Source: G013214665 sp964649815
GTDB lineage: Bacteria; Pseudomonadota; Alphaproteobacteria; Rhodobacterales; Rhodobacteraceae
NCBI GenBank assembly: GCA_964649815.1
Contig: CAZYQC010000006.1
Span: 1 to 64,000 of the forward strand
Length of the DNA: 64,000 bases
Direction of reading: 5' to 3'
Shown: positions 34,598-42,809 of the stretch, piece by piece
Layout of the letters: each line of letters opens with the position of its first letter
Numbering within the stretch: position 1 is the first letter of the stretch
Made by a program: the position numbers and the translations under genes
The notes under the pieces: generated by a model
What the model was told of the DNA's origin: nothing
The model's database searches: none
Seen by the model: only the letters and a program-made list of their open reading frames with translations

Positions 34598-35671
34598 TTA
34601 CTGCAAACGCCCCTTGGGCGTTTGGCGTGCCGAGGCAAGCCGCTCTGTCTTTTGACGCCGTTGCTCGGCCTTTCGGTCGCGCGCCACATTGCCGATCTGC
34701 AAAATGATCTGCTTCCAAACAGCGGTTTCGTCGAACAAAGTCCATTCCCGGCGGATTTTCGGCTCTTCGGTACCGACCAAGCCGAACTCAACGTGCGAAA
34801 TGCCCAAAAGATACACCTCGGCGCCGGTTGGCGCGCCAAAATATCCCCAGCCATCATGCGTCCCATGCAGCGACCACCGGATCGCCGCGCGGGGCGGCAT
34901 ATGCGGATCTTGCCGACCGATCTGGTGATCGATGGTGAATGCCGCACTGGGGAACGATGCCCGCAGACCCATCCAAAAGCGGTCCGCCGCGTCCCATCCG
35001 TGGCCGGTTTCTCCGCCGGGATACTCGCATTGAACCGCGCGATCATATTGCGATGGAATGACGTTCATATCGGCTGACATGATGCGCGACAAAACATCCG
35101 CAAAAGCCTGTCCCCAAGGGTCGTCATTTCCACGCCCGGTATAGGGGCCTTTCTTGTCGGTCTCTGGCGTCAGCGGCTTTACGCATTTTTCTGGCCCACC
35201 TTCTTTGGTGATCAGGTCGCGCGCGTATTTCTGCGGGTCCAGCCCCAACTGCCGCACGATCGCCGTCTGGTCACGGATCAACCATTCGTCATTGATCTGG
35301 TCATTGATGGCGTGACAATCCGCAATGATCCGATACCGCAGCGACTGCCCCGTCGCGCGGCCGTAAACACCATCCGCCAGATGCGTGGCCGTCGACAAAA
35401 TCCGGTGCGAGCTCAGCATGCCCGTCTCGGGCGTGCCAGACCAAATGACATCTTCGCCGAACAATTGCCGGTCAGGGAATTCCGCCAAAGTCGCCATCGT
35501 CGCTCCGATGACTTTCTCGTTGCCGATCACAACGCTGGCAGGCGAGCGCACGACGATATCCGGCGCATAGTAGTGCTCGAGCGTGTGGATGCCCCGGTCT
35601 TCCCAGATTTCTTTCGTGACACCAATGATATAGTGCGGAAAGTCCCGCCATCGGTTCGAAAAGCCCTTCAT
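34598..35671 (-). CDS. Tandem SnoaL/NTF2-like protein (paralogue 1)
   Basis: A 357-residue protein with two NTF2-like domains (about 15-150 and 190-330). The frame opens at 35680, but its ribosome-binding site aagg would then abut the start; the ATG at 35671 overlaps the lacI stop (ATGA) and is properly spaced, so it is preferred. It is the most diverged of four SnoaL-like genes in the cluster: it lacks their shared C-terminal ENWV-VD--H---Q-GVD-FAR pattern but keeps a related W-LFDE--VWKQIILQIGN. SnoaL-type folds serve as cyclases, hydratases and isomerases; no reaction can be assigned here. A basic C-terminal tail (335-357) is unusual. Confidence 0.75.
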   Translation of the reverse strand: MKGFSNRWRDFPHYIIGVTKEIWEDRGIHTLEHYYAPDIVVRSPASVVIGNEKVIGATMATLAEFPDRQLFGEDVIWSGTPETGMLSSHRILSTATHLADGVYGRATGQSLRYRIIADCHAINDQINDEWLIRDQTAIVRQLGLDPQKYARDLITKEGGPEKCVKPLTPETDKKGPYTGRGNDDPWGQAFADVLSRIMSADMNVIPSQYDRAVQCEYPGGETGHGWDAADRFWMGLRASFPSAAFTIDHQIGRQDPHMPPRAAIRWSLHGTHDGWGYFGAPTGAEVYLLGISHVEFGLVGTEEPKIRREWTLFDETAVWKQIILQIGNVARDRKAEQRRQKTERLASARQTPKGRLQ

Positions 35672-36690
35672 GTTTTCCATCCTTCTGGAATGCGCGCCGA
35701 ACCGCGCAAAATAAGATCACTTGGCAAAACAACCCGTTCCGGCGGGTCTTCGGGATTTGCGATACGCCGCAAAACCGTCTGCGCTGTTGCTTCGGCCATC
35801 CGGCCACTGGCTTGGCGCACTGTTGTCAAATCATAGGCCGGCCACGCCGCCAAAGGCACATCATCATACCCCACGACCGAAACATCCTGCGGCACCCGTA
35901 GCCCCAACTCAAACCGCAAAGTGTCCATCACGGCAAAGGCCATGTGGTCGTTGGCGACAAAGACCGCATCGGGCCGGTCTGCGCCCGAAAACATCTCGAT
36001 CGTTGCATCCCGCGCGCGCTCATAGTTGAACTCGCCAACCACCCGCGCGGCAAGACGCTGGCCTGCGTGCTCTAACGCCTGAATGAACCCGGCCTCGCGG
36101 TCGCGTTGGGTCGACGCGTCTTCCCACCCGGCGATATAGCCGATGCGCTCATGCCCGCCAGCCAACAAAAGCTCGGCAACCTTGCGCCCGCCCATTGCGT
36201 TGTCTGATGTGACCGCAGACAGGCGCGCGTCATCTTGATAGCGGTTGAGAAGAACGACCGGGATGCCAGCGGCGTCACAGCGCCGGGTCAGATCGTTCGA
36301 CAAACCGACCGAGGCAACGACAATCCCGTCGACCTGGTAATCCAACAGCTCAGAGATCACCTGATCGGCTTCTGCGCCGGTGTTGGCCGCGAAAAAGACC
36401 AAGACGTGATAGCCCTCTTGCTGCAACGCCCGCGACAGCTTTTCGATCGTGTCGGGGTAGAACTGGTTCTCCAGATAGGCCACGACCAGCCCCACAATGC
36501 GCGACCGCCCAGTGATCAGGGATCGCGCAAGAATGTTGGGCCGGTACCCCAATTCATGCGCAGCCTTCTTGACCTTTTCGGCGGTACGCGCCGACACCGA
36601 GGCTCCGGGCGTAAACACACGGCTCACAGCAGACCGCGACACGCCTGCGCGTTCTGCCACTTGCACCGATGTGACGCGCCCGTCGCTCAT
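35668..36690 (-). CDS. LacI-family transcription regulator
   Basis: A 340-residue regulator: an N-terminal helix-turn-helix and hinge (VTSVQVAERAGVSRSAVSRVF ... ARSLITGRS) and a periplasmic-binding-protein-like effector domain with VGLVVAYLENQFY, DGIVVAS and VVGYDDVPLA. The start at 36690 overlaps the SDR stop (ATGA); four upstream codons are also open. It lies within the operon of the genes it probably controls. The perfect palindrome ahead of the ABC importer at 46394-46413 has the symmetric central CG expected for LacI-family operators and is the best candidate target. The effector is probably a sugar-like compound or pathway intermediate. Confidence 0.92.
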   Translation of the reverse strand: MSDGRVTSVQVAERAGVSRSAVSRVFTPGASVSARTAEKVKKAAHELGYRPNILARSLITGRSRIVGLVVAYLENQFYPDTIEKLSRALQQEGYHVLVFFAANTGAEADQVISELLDYQVDGIVVASVGLSNDLTRRCDAAGIPVVLLNRYQDDARLSAVTSDNAMGGRKVAELLLAGGHERIGYIAGWEDASTQRDREAGFIQALEHAGQRLAARVVGEFNYERARDATIEMFSGADRPDAVFVANDHMAFAVMDTLRFELGLRVPQDVSVVGYDDVPLAAWPAYDLTTVRQASGRMAEATAQTVLRRIANPEDPPERVVLPSDLILRGSARIPEGWKT

Positions 36691-37448
36691 TCCGCGGTCC
36701 ACCCTCCATCAACCTTGAGCGCCGTTCCCGTGATCATCGCGCTCGCGTCAGAGGCCAAAAAGACAGCCGCCCCCATGAGATCCTGAACTTCGCCCACGCG
36801 CGGCAATTTGATCTTGTCCATGATCCAGGCAAGGCGGTCTGGGTTTTGGAACGTCGGTTCGGTCAGCGGCGTGCGCACGAAGGTGGGGCAGATCGTGTTG
36901 ATCCGAATATTGGCCTTGCCCCATTCGATTGCCATCGCTTTGACCATGCCCTCGACCGCATGTTTCGAGGCGCAATAAACCGCGCGATCAATACCGCCGA
37001 CATGGCCCATCTGGCTGGAGATATGGATGATGCTGCCACCTTTGCCTGCCTCCATCAACGCCCGCGCAGCAGCCGTCGACAGGAAATACGCGCCGCGCAG
37101 GTTCACATCCATAACGGCGTCAAAATCAGCGGGCTGGGTCTCGACCGCAGCGCTGTGCCGCGCCAAACCGGCCGAGTTCAGCACAATGTCAAAAGGCGTG
37201 GCAAAAACCGATTGGACTGCGGCAAGATCGGTTTGATCCAAGCTCATGGCTTCGGCAGAGAACCCCGCCGCATTCATCGCGGCAACCGATTGCTCTAGCA
37301 CGTCTTCGCGCCGCGCCGCGCAGACCACATGGGCCCCCGCCTCGGCCAAAGCCACAGCGCAGCCCAAACCAATGCCCGACGACGCGCCTGTCACCAGCGC
37401 GCGTTTGCCCGACAGATCAAAGCCCGGAGATCTTGGAAGTTCCATCAC
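36687..37448 (-). CDS. SDR family oxidoreductase
   Basis: A 253-residue classical short-chain dehydrogenase. The coenzyme motif TGASSGIG is at about 20-27, NSAG follows in the middle, and the catalytic Ser-Tyr-Lys are in HISSQMG and YCASKHAVEG. It resembles gluconate 5-dehydrogenase and other polyol or sugar-acid dehydrogenases. It overlaps paralogue 2 by 4 bp upstream and lacI downstream. With the HisD homologue it could provide two successive NAD-linked oxidations of one substrate. Confidence 0.9.
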   Translation of the reverse strand: MMELPRSPGFDLSGKRALVTGASSGIGLGCAVALAEAGAHVVCAARREDVLEQSVAAMNAAGFSAEAMSLDQTDLAAVQSVFATPFDIVLNSAGLARHSAAVETQPADFDAVMDVNLRGAYFLSTAAARALMEAGKGGSIIHISSQMGHVGGIDRAVYCASKHAVEGMVKAMAIEWGKANIRINTICPTFVRTPLTEPTFQNPDRLAWIMDKIKLPRVGEVQDLMGAAVFLASDASAMITGTALKVDGGWTAE

Positions 37449-38494
37449 AACGCCCGCCCAGTTTCGGGGTCAAACCCCGCGCGCACTTTGTTGAATTCGC
37501 GCATCCGGGCGAACACATCCACGCCAATCTGGTCATACATATGCAACAGATCCACCATCACCCAGTTCTCTCGGATAAGACCGTTTTCGATCCGCCAGAA
37601 ATCCAAAGACCGCATCTGGATTTTCTTGTCCACGGGCGGGATGCCAAGCCAGCCGCCTTGGGTGATCGTCTGCACCATGTTGGGCCAGCCGGTCACCGCC
37701 GCATAGCTGTTGTCGCCAAAGAAATGATAGGTGATTTCGTCCAGATACTGCCCCCGGTCCGGCATGCCGTTCAAAAACGGGATCTGATGCCAATTGCGAA
37801 AGCCTTCGATGCCACGGCCAGTGCCGATGCAGGACGGCCCGTACCATGTCATCTTGGGATGCCAAAACCGCGGCATCTCCATCACCTCGGGGCCGCCTTT
37901 GCTGGGGTGGCGTTTCATATGGTCCAGCATGTCGATGATATGCTGGCACGCCGCCGCACTTTGGGCCTCGTCTCTTGGGGCGCGGGTCAACCCGTCTTGC
38001 GTCGCGGGTCCAGGCACGTGCCATTCGCGCCCAAGCGACGGCATCATCGGCCAAGCCTTTGCCTGCATCATGACCTCGGGCAGATCCCACAACGCCTGCA
38101 TTTCAACGACCTTACCATCCTCAAAGCGGTAAAACTCGTGAAAACGCATATGCGCGATATGCCCCGTTGCAGGAATGTCCAGCCAAGGGTGCCGGAAAGT
38201 GCCGACATAATATCCGCCGCACCCAACCCAATCGGCCCCCTGCTCATCCGAACCAGCCATAACGATCGTGTCGCGCCGCTCCAGATCGGGCCAAGCCGCC
38301 AAGAGCGGCGCATAAGCGGCGTCGCAATAGGCATCGACCCCGTGAATTGTCTCGAAGGGATGGGCCAGGTTAAAGACCACGTCAGGCGCGCAAACGTCTT
38401 CAAACGCGCTTTTGACTGCGTCCATTTCGAAATCATACATCGCCGCCCGCAGTGGCGCGATCAAAGCAGAGTTTTGTGCGTGGATATCGCTCAT
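37445..38494 (-). CDS. Tandem SnoaL/NTF2-like protein (paralogue 2)
   Basis: A 349-residue protein with two NTF2-like domains (about 12-150 and 180-335). Domain 1 has GYYVGTFRHPWLDIPATG and EFYRFEDGKVVEMQALWD; domain 2 has FWHPKMTWYGP-CIG, HQIPFLNGMPDRG and the closing ENWVMVDLLHMYDQIGVDVF. These match paralogue 3 at the same places. Family knowledge (SnoaL, ketosteroid isomerase fold) suggests a role on a cyclic or enolisable intermediate, without a known reaction. It overlaps both paralogue 3 and the SDR gene by 4 bp. Confidence 0.8.
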   Translation of the reverse strand: MSDIHAQNSALIAPLRAAMYDFEMDAVKSAFEDVCAPDVVFNLAHPFETIHGVDAYCDAAYAPLLAAWPDLERRDTIVMAGSDEQGADWVGCGGYYVGTFRHPWLDIPATGHIAHMRFHEFYRFEDGKVVEMQALWDLPEVMMQAKAWPMMPSLGREWHVPGPATQDGLTRAPRDEAQSAAACQHIIDMLDHMKRHPSKGGPEVMEMPRFWHPKMTWYGPSCIGTGRGIEGFRNWHQIPFLNGMPDRGQYLDEITYHFFGDNSYAAVTGWPNMVQTITQGGWLGIPPVDKKIQMRSLDFWRIENGLIRENWVMVDLLHMYDQIGVDVFARMREFNKVRAGFDPETGRAL

Positions 38495-39498
38495 GTTTCG
38501 GATCCGTTTGGAAGGCGCGCGAACAAATCGACGCCCATTTGTTTAAAAAGGTGGATCATGTCGACAAAGACCCAGTTTTCGGTGAACTGATCCTCTGTTC
38601 GCAGCCAGAAATCCAGCCCGGACACCTCTAACCTGGCGCCCGTGGCCGCCTGGCCCAGATATGGCCCGGTGTGTGTCGCCAGAACCCCCATCGGCCCAGA
38701 CGCCGCAAGCATCCGGTCTTCTGCAAAGAGGCTTTCCAGATGCATGACTTTCCGGTCGGGAAAGGCGATCAGCCAAGGCTGCTGGTGCCGGGTTTCGAAC
38801 TCTTTCAAGGACAGGCACGCGCCAATGCCACCCGGCCCATACCATTTGACGTTGGGATGGAAAAACCGGGCCATGCCCATGCTCGACAAATCGGTTTCGT
38901 CAAAGCTGTTCAGCCCGCCGAAAATGAACGACCGCCCCAAATCCAATGTGGCCCCGCTGACCGCGTCGGACTGCGCCGCATCCAGAACGCCGTTGTACGC
39001 GGTGGGCGCCGGATAGACATGCTGGGCGCCTTTTGGCCTTGGTAAAACCGGCATGCCGATTTGATCGAACCAATCGACGAAATCCCAGATGGTCTGCGCA
39101 TAGATCACGGCCCCATCTTGGTCAAAACGCAGAAACTCGCCCCAACGGATGCGCAAATCCGTCGACGTGGCCGGGATGCCAAAAGCCGCCTTGGTCGCGC
39201 GCCCAGTATAGTAGCCCGTGGCCGCCACCCAATGCGCCCCATCCCCGCGCCCATCCTCATGGGCGGATGACACGCCGCCCATCAAGATATGGGTCTCGCG
39301 CTGCAGATCCGGCACAGCCTGACGCAAAGGCGCGAAAAGCGCGCGGACGATGCCGGCTGCATCCCGAACCCCCACAGGGTCCGGTCCGTGCCACCGCTCT
39401 AGCGACGGCAACAGCGAAACGGCCTTGTCTGGGTCTGTGTCCAGCGCGTCCCACAGCGCGCGCGCAGTTTCTTTGTTGCGTTGATTGACGTCGGTCAC
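38491..39498 (-). CDS. Tandem SnoaL/NTF2-like protein (paralogue 3)
   Basis: A 335-residue tandem NTF2-like protein starting at GTG 39498, four bases after the HisD-homologue stop. Domain 1 has GYYTGRATKAAFGIPATS and EFLRFDQDGAVIYAQTIWD; domain 2 has FFHPNVKWYGPGGIG, HQQPWLIAFPDRK and ENWVFVDMIHLFKQMGVDLFARL. The close pattern match to paralogue 2 shows an ancestral duplication followed by divergence. It overlaps paralogue 2 by 4 bp (ATGA), so the pair may work as a hetero-oligomer. Confidence 0.8.
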   Translation of the reverse strand: MTDVNQRNKETARALWDALDTDPDKAVSLLPSLERWHGPDPVGVRDAAGIVRALFAPLRQAVPDLQRETHILMGGVSSAHEDGRGDGAHWVAATGYYTGRATKAAFGIPATSTDLRIRWGEFLRFDQDGAVIYAQTIWDFVDWFDQIGMPVLPRPKGAQHVYPAPTAYNGVLDAAQSDAVSGATLDLGRSFIFGGLNSFDETDLSSMGMARFFHPNVKWYGPGGIGACLSLKEFETRHQQPWLIAFPDRKVMHLESLFAEDRMLAASGPMGVLATHTGPYLGQAATGARLEVSGLDFWLRTEDQFTENWVFVDMIHLFKQMGVDLFARLPNGSET

Positions 39499-39502
39499 AG
39501 GT

Positions 39503-40831
39503 CTATTCGGCAGCCTTCAAGGCAGGTGCCCCTTCCCCATAAGGCACGTTCACCCCGCCATAGCGGCGGACGCGCAAATTGCATTGTTCCGCATGCCCAA
39601 CAAAGCCTTCCAACATGCACAAACGCGAGCCATAGGCCCCGATTTCCGCCGCTGCGGCATCGCTTGTGACCTTTTGGTACGAATGCGTCTTGAGGAATTT
39701 GCCAACCCACAGACCACCGGTGTAGCGCCCCGCCTTTTTGGTCGGCAGGGTGTGGTTGGTGCCGATCACCTTGTCGCCATTGGCAACATTCGTGCGCGGC
39801 CCCAGGAACAGCGCGCCGTAGCACGTCATGTGCTCAAGGAACCAATCGTCGCGATCCGTCATCACCTGCACATGTTCCGAGGCAATGTCATCGGCGACCC
39901 GCAACATCTCGTCATAGCTGTCGCACAAGATCACCTCGCCGTAATCTTCCCACGAGACGCGGGCCGTTTCGGCCGTAGGCAGGATCGTCAGGATCCGCTC
40001 GATCTCGGACAAGGTTTCTTCCGCAAGTTTGCGCGAATTGGTCACCAGAACCGCCGGAGAGTTGTAACCATGCTCGGCCTGCCCCAGCAGGTCGGTCGCG
40101 CACATTTCTGCGTCGACCGTTTCGTCGGCGATCACCATCGTCTCGGTCGGACCCGCAAAAAGGTCGATGCCCACGCGCCCAAAGAGCTGCCGCTTGGCCT
40201 CGGCCACAAAGGCGTTGCCGGGCCCAACAAGCATATGCACCGGTTCCATCGTCTCGGTCCCAATGGCCATCGCGCCGACCGCCTGAATGCCGCCCAAAAC
40301 CCAAATCTCATGCGCGCCACCCAAATGCATGGCCGCAATCACGCCTGGGTTTGGCTCTCCCTTAAAGGGCGGAGTACAGGCGACGATCCGCGGCACGCCC
40401 GCGACCGAAGCGGTCGCAACCGACATATGGGCCGACGCCACCATCGGAAATTTGCCCCCCGGTACGTAACAGCCAACCGACTGCACAGGGATGTTCTTGT
40501 GCCCCAGGATCACGCCCGGCATCGTTTCGACCTCAACATCCAGCATCGAATCCCGCTGTGCCTGGGCAAAGTTGCGCACTTGCTCTTGCGCGAATTCGAT
40601 GTCGTGCAATTCCTGCGGGCTGAGCTTTGCGATCAGCGCGTCGATCTCGTCCTGGCTTAACCGAAAGCTCTCTGGCGTATAGCCATCGAACTTTTCGCTG
40701 AGTTCGCGCACGGCCACATCGCCCCGCGCCTCAATATCGGCCAGCGTGCTTTCTACGATTGCACGCGTTTTGGCATCATCCTCGGCCCGCTCTGTCTCTG
40801 GCTTGCCGCGCTTTAGATATTCAATTGTCAT
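39503..40831 (-). CDS. Histidinol dehydrogenase family protein (catabolic paralogue)
   Basis: A 442-residue HisD-fold NAD enzyme. The zinc and catalytic residues of HisD are conserved: Gln and His in LLGQAEHGYNS, Glu-His in ASEHVQV, Asp and His in NGDKVIGTNHTLPT, and His in EGFVGHAEQ. The setting is not a histidine operon but a catabolic cluster with an importer, so a different alcohol is expected. Relatives such as HpsN oxidise sulfopropanediol to sulfolactate in two NAD steps, the best functional analogy; direct identity with HpsN is not established because the usual hps partner genes are missing. A good ggagtgag ribosome-binding site precedes the ATG. Confidence 0.88.
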   Translation of the reverse strand: MTIEYLKRGKPETERAEDDAKTRAIVESTLADIEARGDVAVRELSEKFDGYTPESFRLSQDEIDALIAKLSPQELHDIEFAQEQVRNFAQAQRDSMLDVEVETMPGVILGHKNIPVQSVGCYVPGGKFPMVASAHMSVATASVAGVPRIVACTPPFKGEPNPGVIAAMHLGGAHEIWVLGGIQAVGAMAIGTETMEPVHMLVGPGNAFVAEAKRQLFGRVGIDLFAGPTETMVIADETVDAEMCATDLLGQAEHGYNSPAVLVTNSRKLAEETLSEIERILTILPTAETARVSWEDYGEVILCDSYDEMLRVADDIASEHVQVMTDRDDWFLEHMTCYGALFLGPRTNVANGDKVIGTNHTLPTKKAGRYTGGLWVGKFLKTHSYQKVTSDAAAAEIGAYGSRLCMLEGFVGHAEQCNLRVRRYGGVNVPYGEGAPALKAAE

Positions 40832-40910
40832 ATCTCACTCCTGCCCCTGACCTCATGCGGGGCGCCTTACCCAAATGGTCCCGAGACACTGCCCGAGACG
40901 CGTTGCTGTC

Positions 40911-41438
40911 TTAGTCCGGGCGCGGGCTCTCGCGCTCGCCCCGGTCAAATGCTTCCCAGCCCTGGCCGTCGAAAACATCGACACCGAGCTGAGCCAACAC
41001 ATGTGGAAAATCGACCATCACCCAATTGTCGGTGATCTTGCCGTCTTCCACTTTCCAGAAATCCATATACCGGATCTCAACCCGTTTGCCGGTGGGGGCA
41101 ACGCCCATGAAGCTGCCGGAATGGGTCGCCTCTTGGCGCCCAAAGGCCGCAGCCCATTCGCCCATAAAGAGCCGCGCCTCATCGACACACACCTTGTCGG
41201 AAAACGCTGCCTGGAACGGGCGCTGCCAATTGTCCTGGAACTCTTTGAGCCCCGTTTTGGTGCCGCAGCCCGTATTGCCCATCCAGCGAAAGCCGTCGGC
41301 AAAGAATTGGCCAATATCGTCAATGCGGTGGTCGTTCAGGCCATCCACCATGCCTTCGATGACCGCGCGTGTGGCGTCGGTCTTGCTCATGTCCGTGTCA
41401 CGGCTCAGCACCGCTTGTTCTGGGCGAGATCCCTTCAT
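40911..41438 (-). CDS. Single-domain SnoaL/NTF2-like protein (paralogue 4)
   Basis: A 175-residue protein from the ATG at 41438, which has an aaggagtg ribosome-binding site; the frame is open a little further upstream through a hairpin. It has one NTF2-like domain corresponding to domain 2 of paralogues 2 and 3: DGFRWMGNTGCG, FQDNWQRPFQAAFSDKV, then FWKVEDGKITDNWVMVDFPHVLAQLGVDVF. It is the first enzyme-type gene after the ABC importer, 79 bp ahead of the HisD homologue. It could be a partner subunit of the tandem proteins or a related enzyme for another intermediate. Confidence 0.8.
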   Translation of the reverse strand: MKGSRPEQAVLSRDTDMSKTDATRAVIEGMVDGLNDHRIDDIGQFFADGFRWMGNTGCGTKTGLKEFQDNWQRPFQAAFSDKVCVDEARLFMGEWAAAFGRQEATHSGSFMGVAPTGKRVEIRYMDFWKVEDGKITDNWVMVDFPHVLAQLGVDVFDGQGWEAFDRGERESPRPD

Positions 41439-41452
41439 GGGGCACTCCTTGT

Positions 41453-41537
41453 CTTCATCTGTGGGGCTTTTGGGGCTGCAAAGATCAGCCCCCCACAAAT
41501 GAAGTCACGCGGCATCCGGTTCAGTGCCGGATGCCGC
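41453..41537 (-). other. Two strong stem-loops between the importer genes and the enzyme genes
   Basis: Stem 1 pairs 41509-41519 with 41527-41537 (perfect 11 bp, 7-nt loop). Stem 2 pairs 41453-41466 with 41491-41504 (14 bp with one G-U). Stem 2 ends just ahead of the ribosome-binding site of the SnoaL gene starting at 41438. They lie in the 216-bp gap after the permease stop at 41655. No T-tract follows, so processing, mRNA stabilisation or attenuation is as likely as termination. Confidence 0.6.
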
Positions 41538-41654
41538 ATCAAGGCCCCATGTCGTGCCTTCGCGCTCATGGATGCACCTCAGCCTTAGCACCCATCGGGA
41601 TGCGCGGGCGCCGGCGCAGAGGCGTGCGACGCTGGGCAATGTGCCGCGATGGGC

Positions 41655-42809
41655 TCATCCCTTCACCGCACCCGCGGTCAAGCCGCTCACGATCTGGCGC
41701 TGGAATACCATCACCAAAAGGAAAAGCGGCGCAATAATCGAAACCGCAGCCGCAACCGCTTCGACCTGATCGGTCGTCGTTGTCTCGCGGTTAAAGTAGC
41801 CGACAATCGCAGGCACCATCGTCTGATTTTGCGCGTCAAGCAAAAGCGCCGTCACCAGAAAGTCGTTGTAGCCCAGCAAAAAGCTGAAAAGCCCCGTGGT
41901 GATGACGCCCGGCCACATGACCGGCATAATCACCCGGCGGAACGCCTGGAAATGCGAACAGCCATCCACCCGCGCCGCCTCGTCAAGCTCTTGCGGGATG
42001 TTGTGGAAGAACGACCGCAGCATCCAGATCGTGAACGGCTGGTTGATCGCCACAAGCACCGCAATAACCGCCCAAGGCTGGCCGTAAAGTGTAGGCGAGA
42101 TCTCTCCGAAAATGGGGCGCAAGATTTCGGCCGAGTTGATGAACCACGGAAGATACCCCGCAACCAGAACCGAATGCGGCAAGGCGCGGAAGATCAAAGC
42201 CAGGATCAACAGCCAAAATGCCAGGTTAGAGCCAGACCGCGCCAGACCATAGCCCGCCAGCGTACCCACAGTCAGCGAGACCGTCACAACACCTGCCGTC
42301 ACGATCATCGAATTGGCAAAGTTGCGCGTGAATTCATTCTCGAACCAGACCGCGTAGTAATGCTCGGTCGTTAGCCCGATAATCGGCGTGCCTAGCGGGC
42401 CTGTAAAGCTGTTCAACGCGCCAAGAACCAAAGGCAGAATGCCCATCATCAATAGCACAAAGAGGATCGCGTAAACCGCAGCCCCGACGAGCCAGCCAAT
42501 CACGATCCATTCAGGCGGCGTAAAGCGCTGAACCATCGCGGGCAGGCGCGTAAAGGCCCAACGCACCGCAAAGAACAGGACAGCCCCACCGATCAGAATG
42601 TCGAGGATCGACAGCCCCTGACCATTGGCCCGTGTCGCGGGTCCGGTGATCACATCCCAGGCGCTGGCCGCAAAGGCATCGCGCGGAGATTTGAAGCTCA
42701 TCACCATGATCCAGACGATCGGGAAGGCGGCAAGCAAGCACCAAAAGGCAAGGAAACTGCCTGAGGCGATACGCAGAGAAAGCGGTTGAGCAAAAGCGCG
42801 AGACGACAT
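41655..42809 (-). CDS. Sugar ABC transporter permease (MalG-like, with an inserted membrane region)
   Basis: A 384-residue inner-membrane permease. The EAA loop that contacts the ATPase is ELDEAARVDGCSHFQAFRRVIMP, and the C-terminal part fits MalG-type permeases. These usually have about 280 residues; here about 80-100 extra residues lie between the first helix (about 15-38) and the conserved TRNFANSMIV, with hydrophobic spans at about 67-85 and 102-130. The gene starts at a TAATG junction with the MalF-like permease, so the two are co-translated. Confidence 0.9.
   Translation of the reverse strand: MSSRAFAQPLSLRIASGSFLAFWCLLAAFPIVWIMVMSFKSPRDAFAASAWDVITGPATRANGQGLSILDILIGGAVLFFAVRWAFTRLPAMVQRFTPPEWIVIGWLVGAAVYAILFVLLMMGILPLVLGALNSFTGPLGTPIIGLTTEHYYAVWFENEFTRNFANSMIVTAGVVTVSLTVGTLAGYGLARSGSNLAFWLLILALIFRALPHSVLVAGYLPWFINSAEILRPIFGEISPTLYGQPWAVIAVLVAINQPFTIWMLRSFFHNIPQELDEAARVDGCSHFQAFRRVIMPVMWPGVITTGLFSFLLGYNDFLVTALLLDAQNQTMVPAIVGYFNRETTTTDQVEAVAAAVSIIAPLFLLVMVFQRQIVSGLTAGAVKG

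Noticed and set aside
39503..40831. Naming the HisD homologue hisD or hpsN
   Set aside because: No histidine genes nearby, and the hps transporter and partner dehydrogenases are missing; only the family can be supported.
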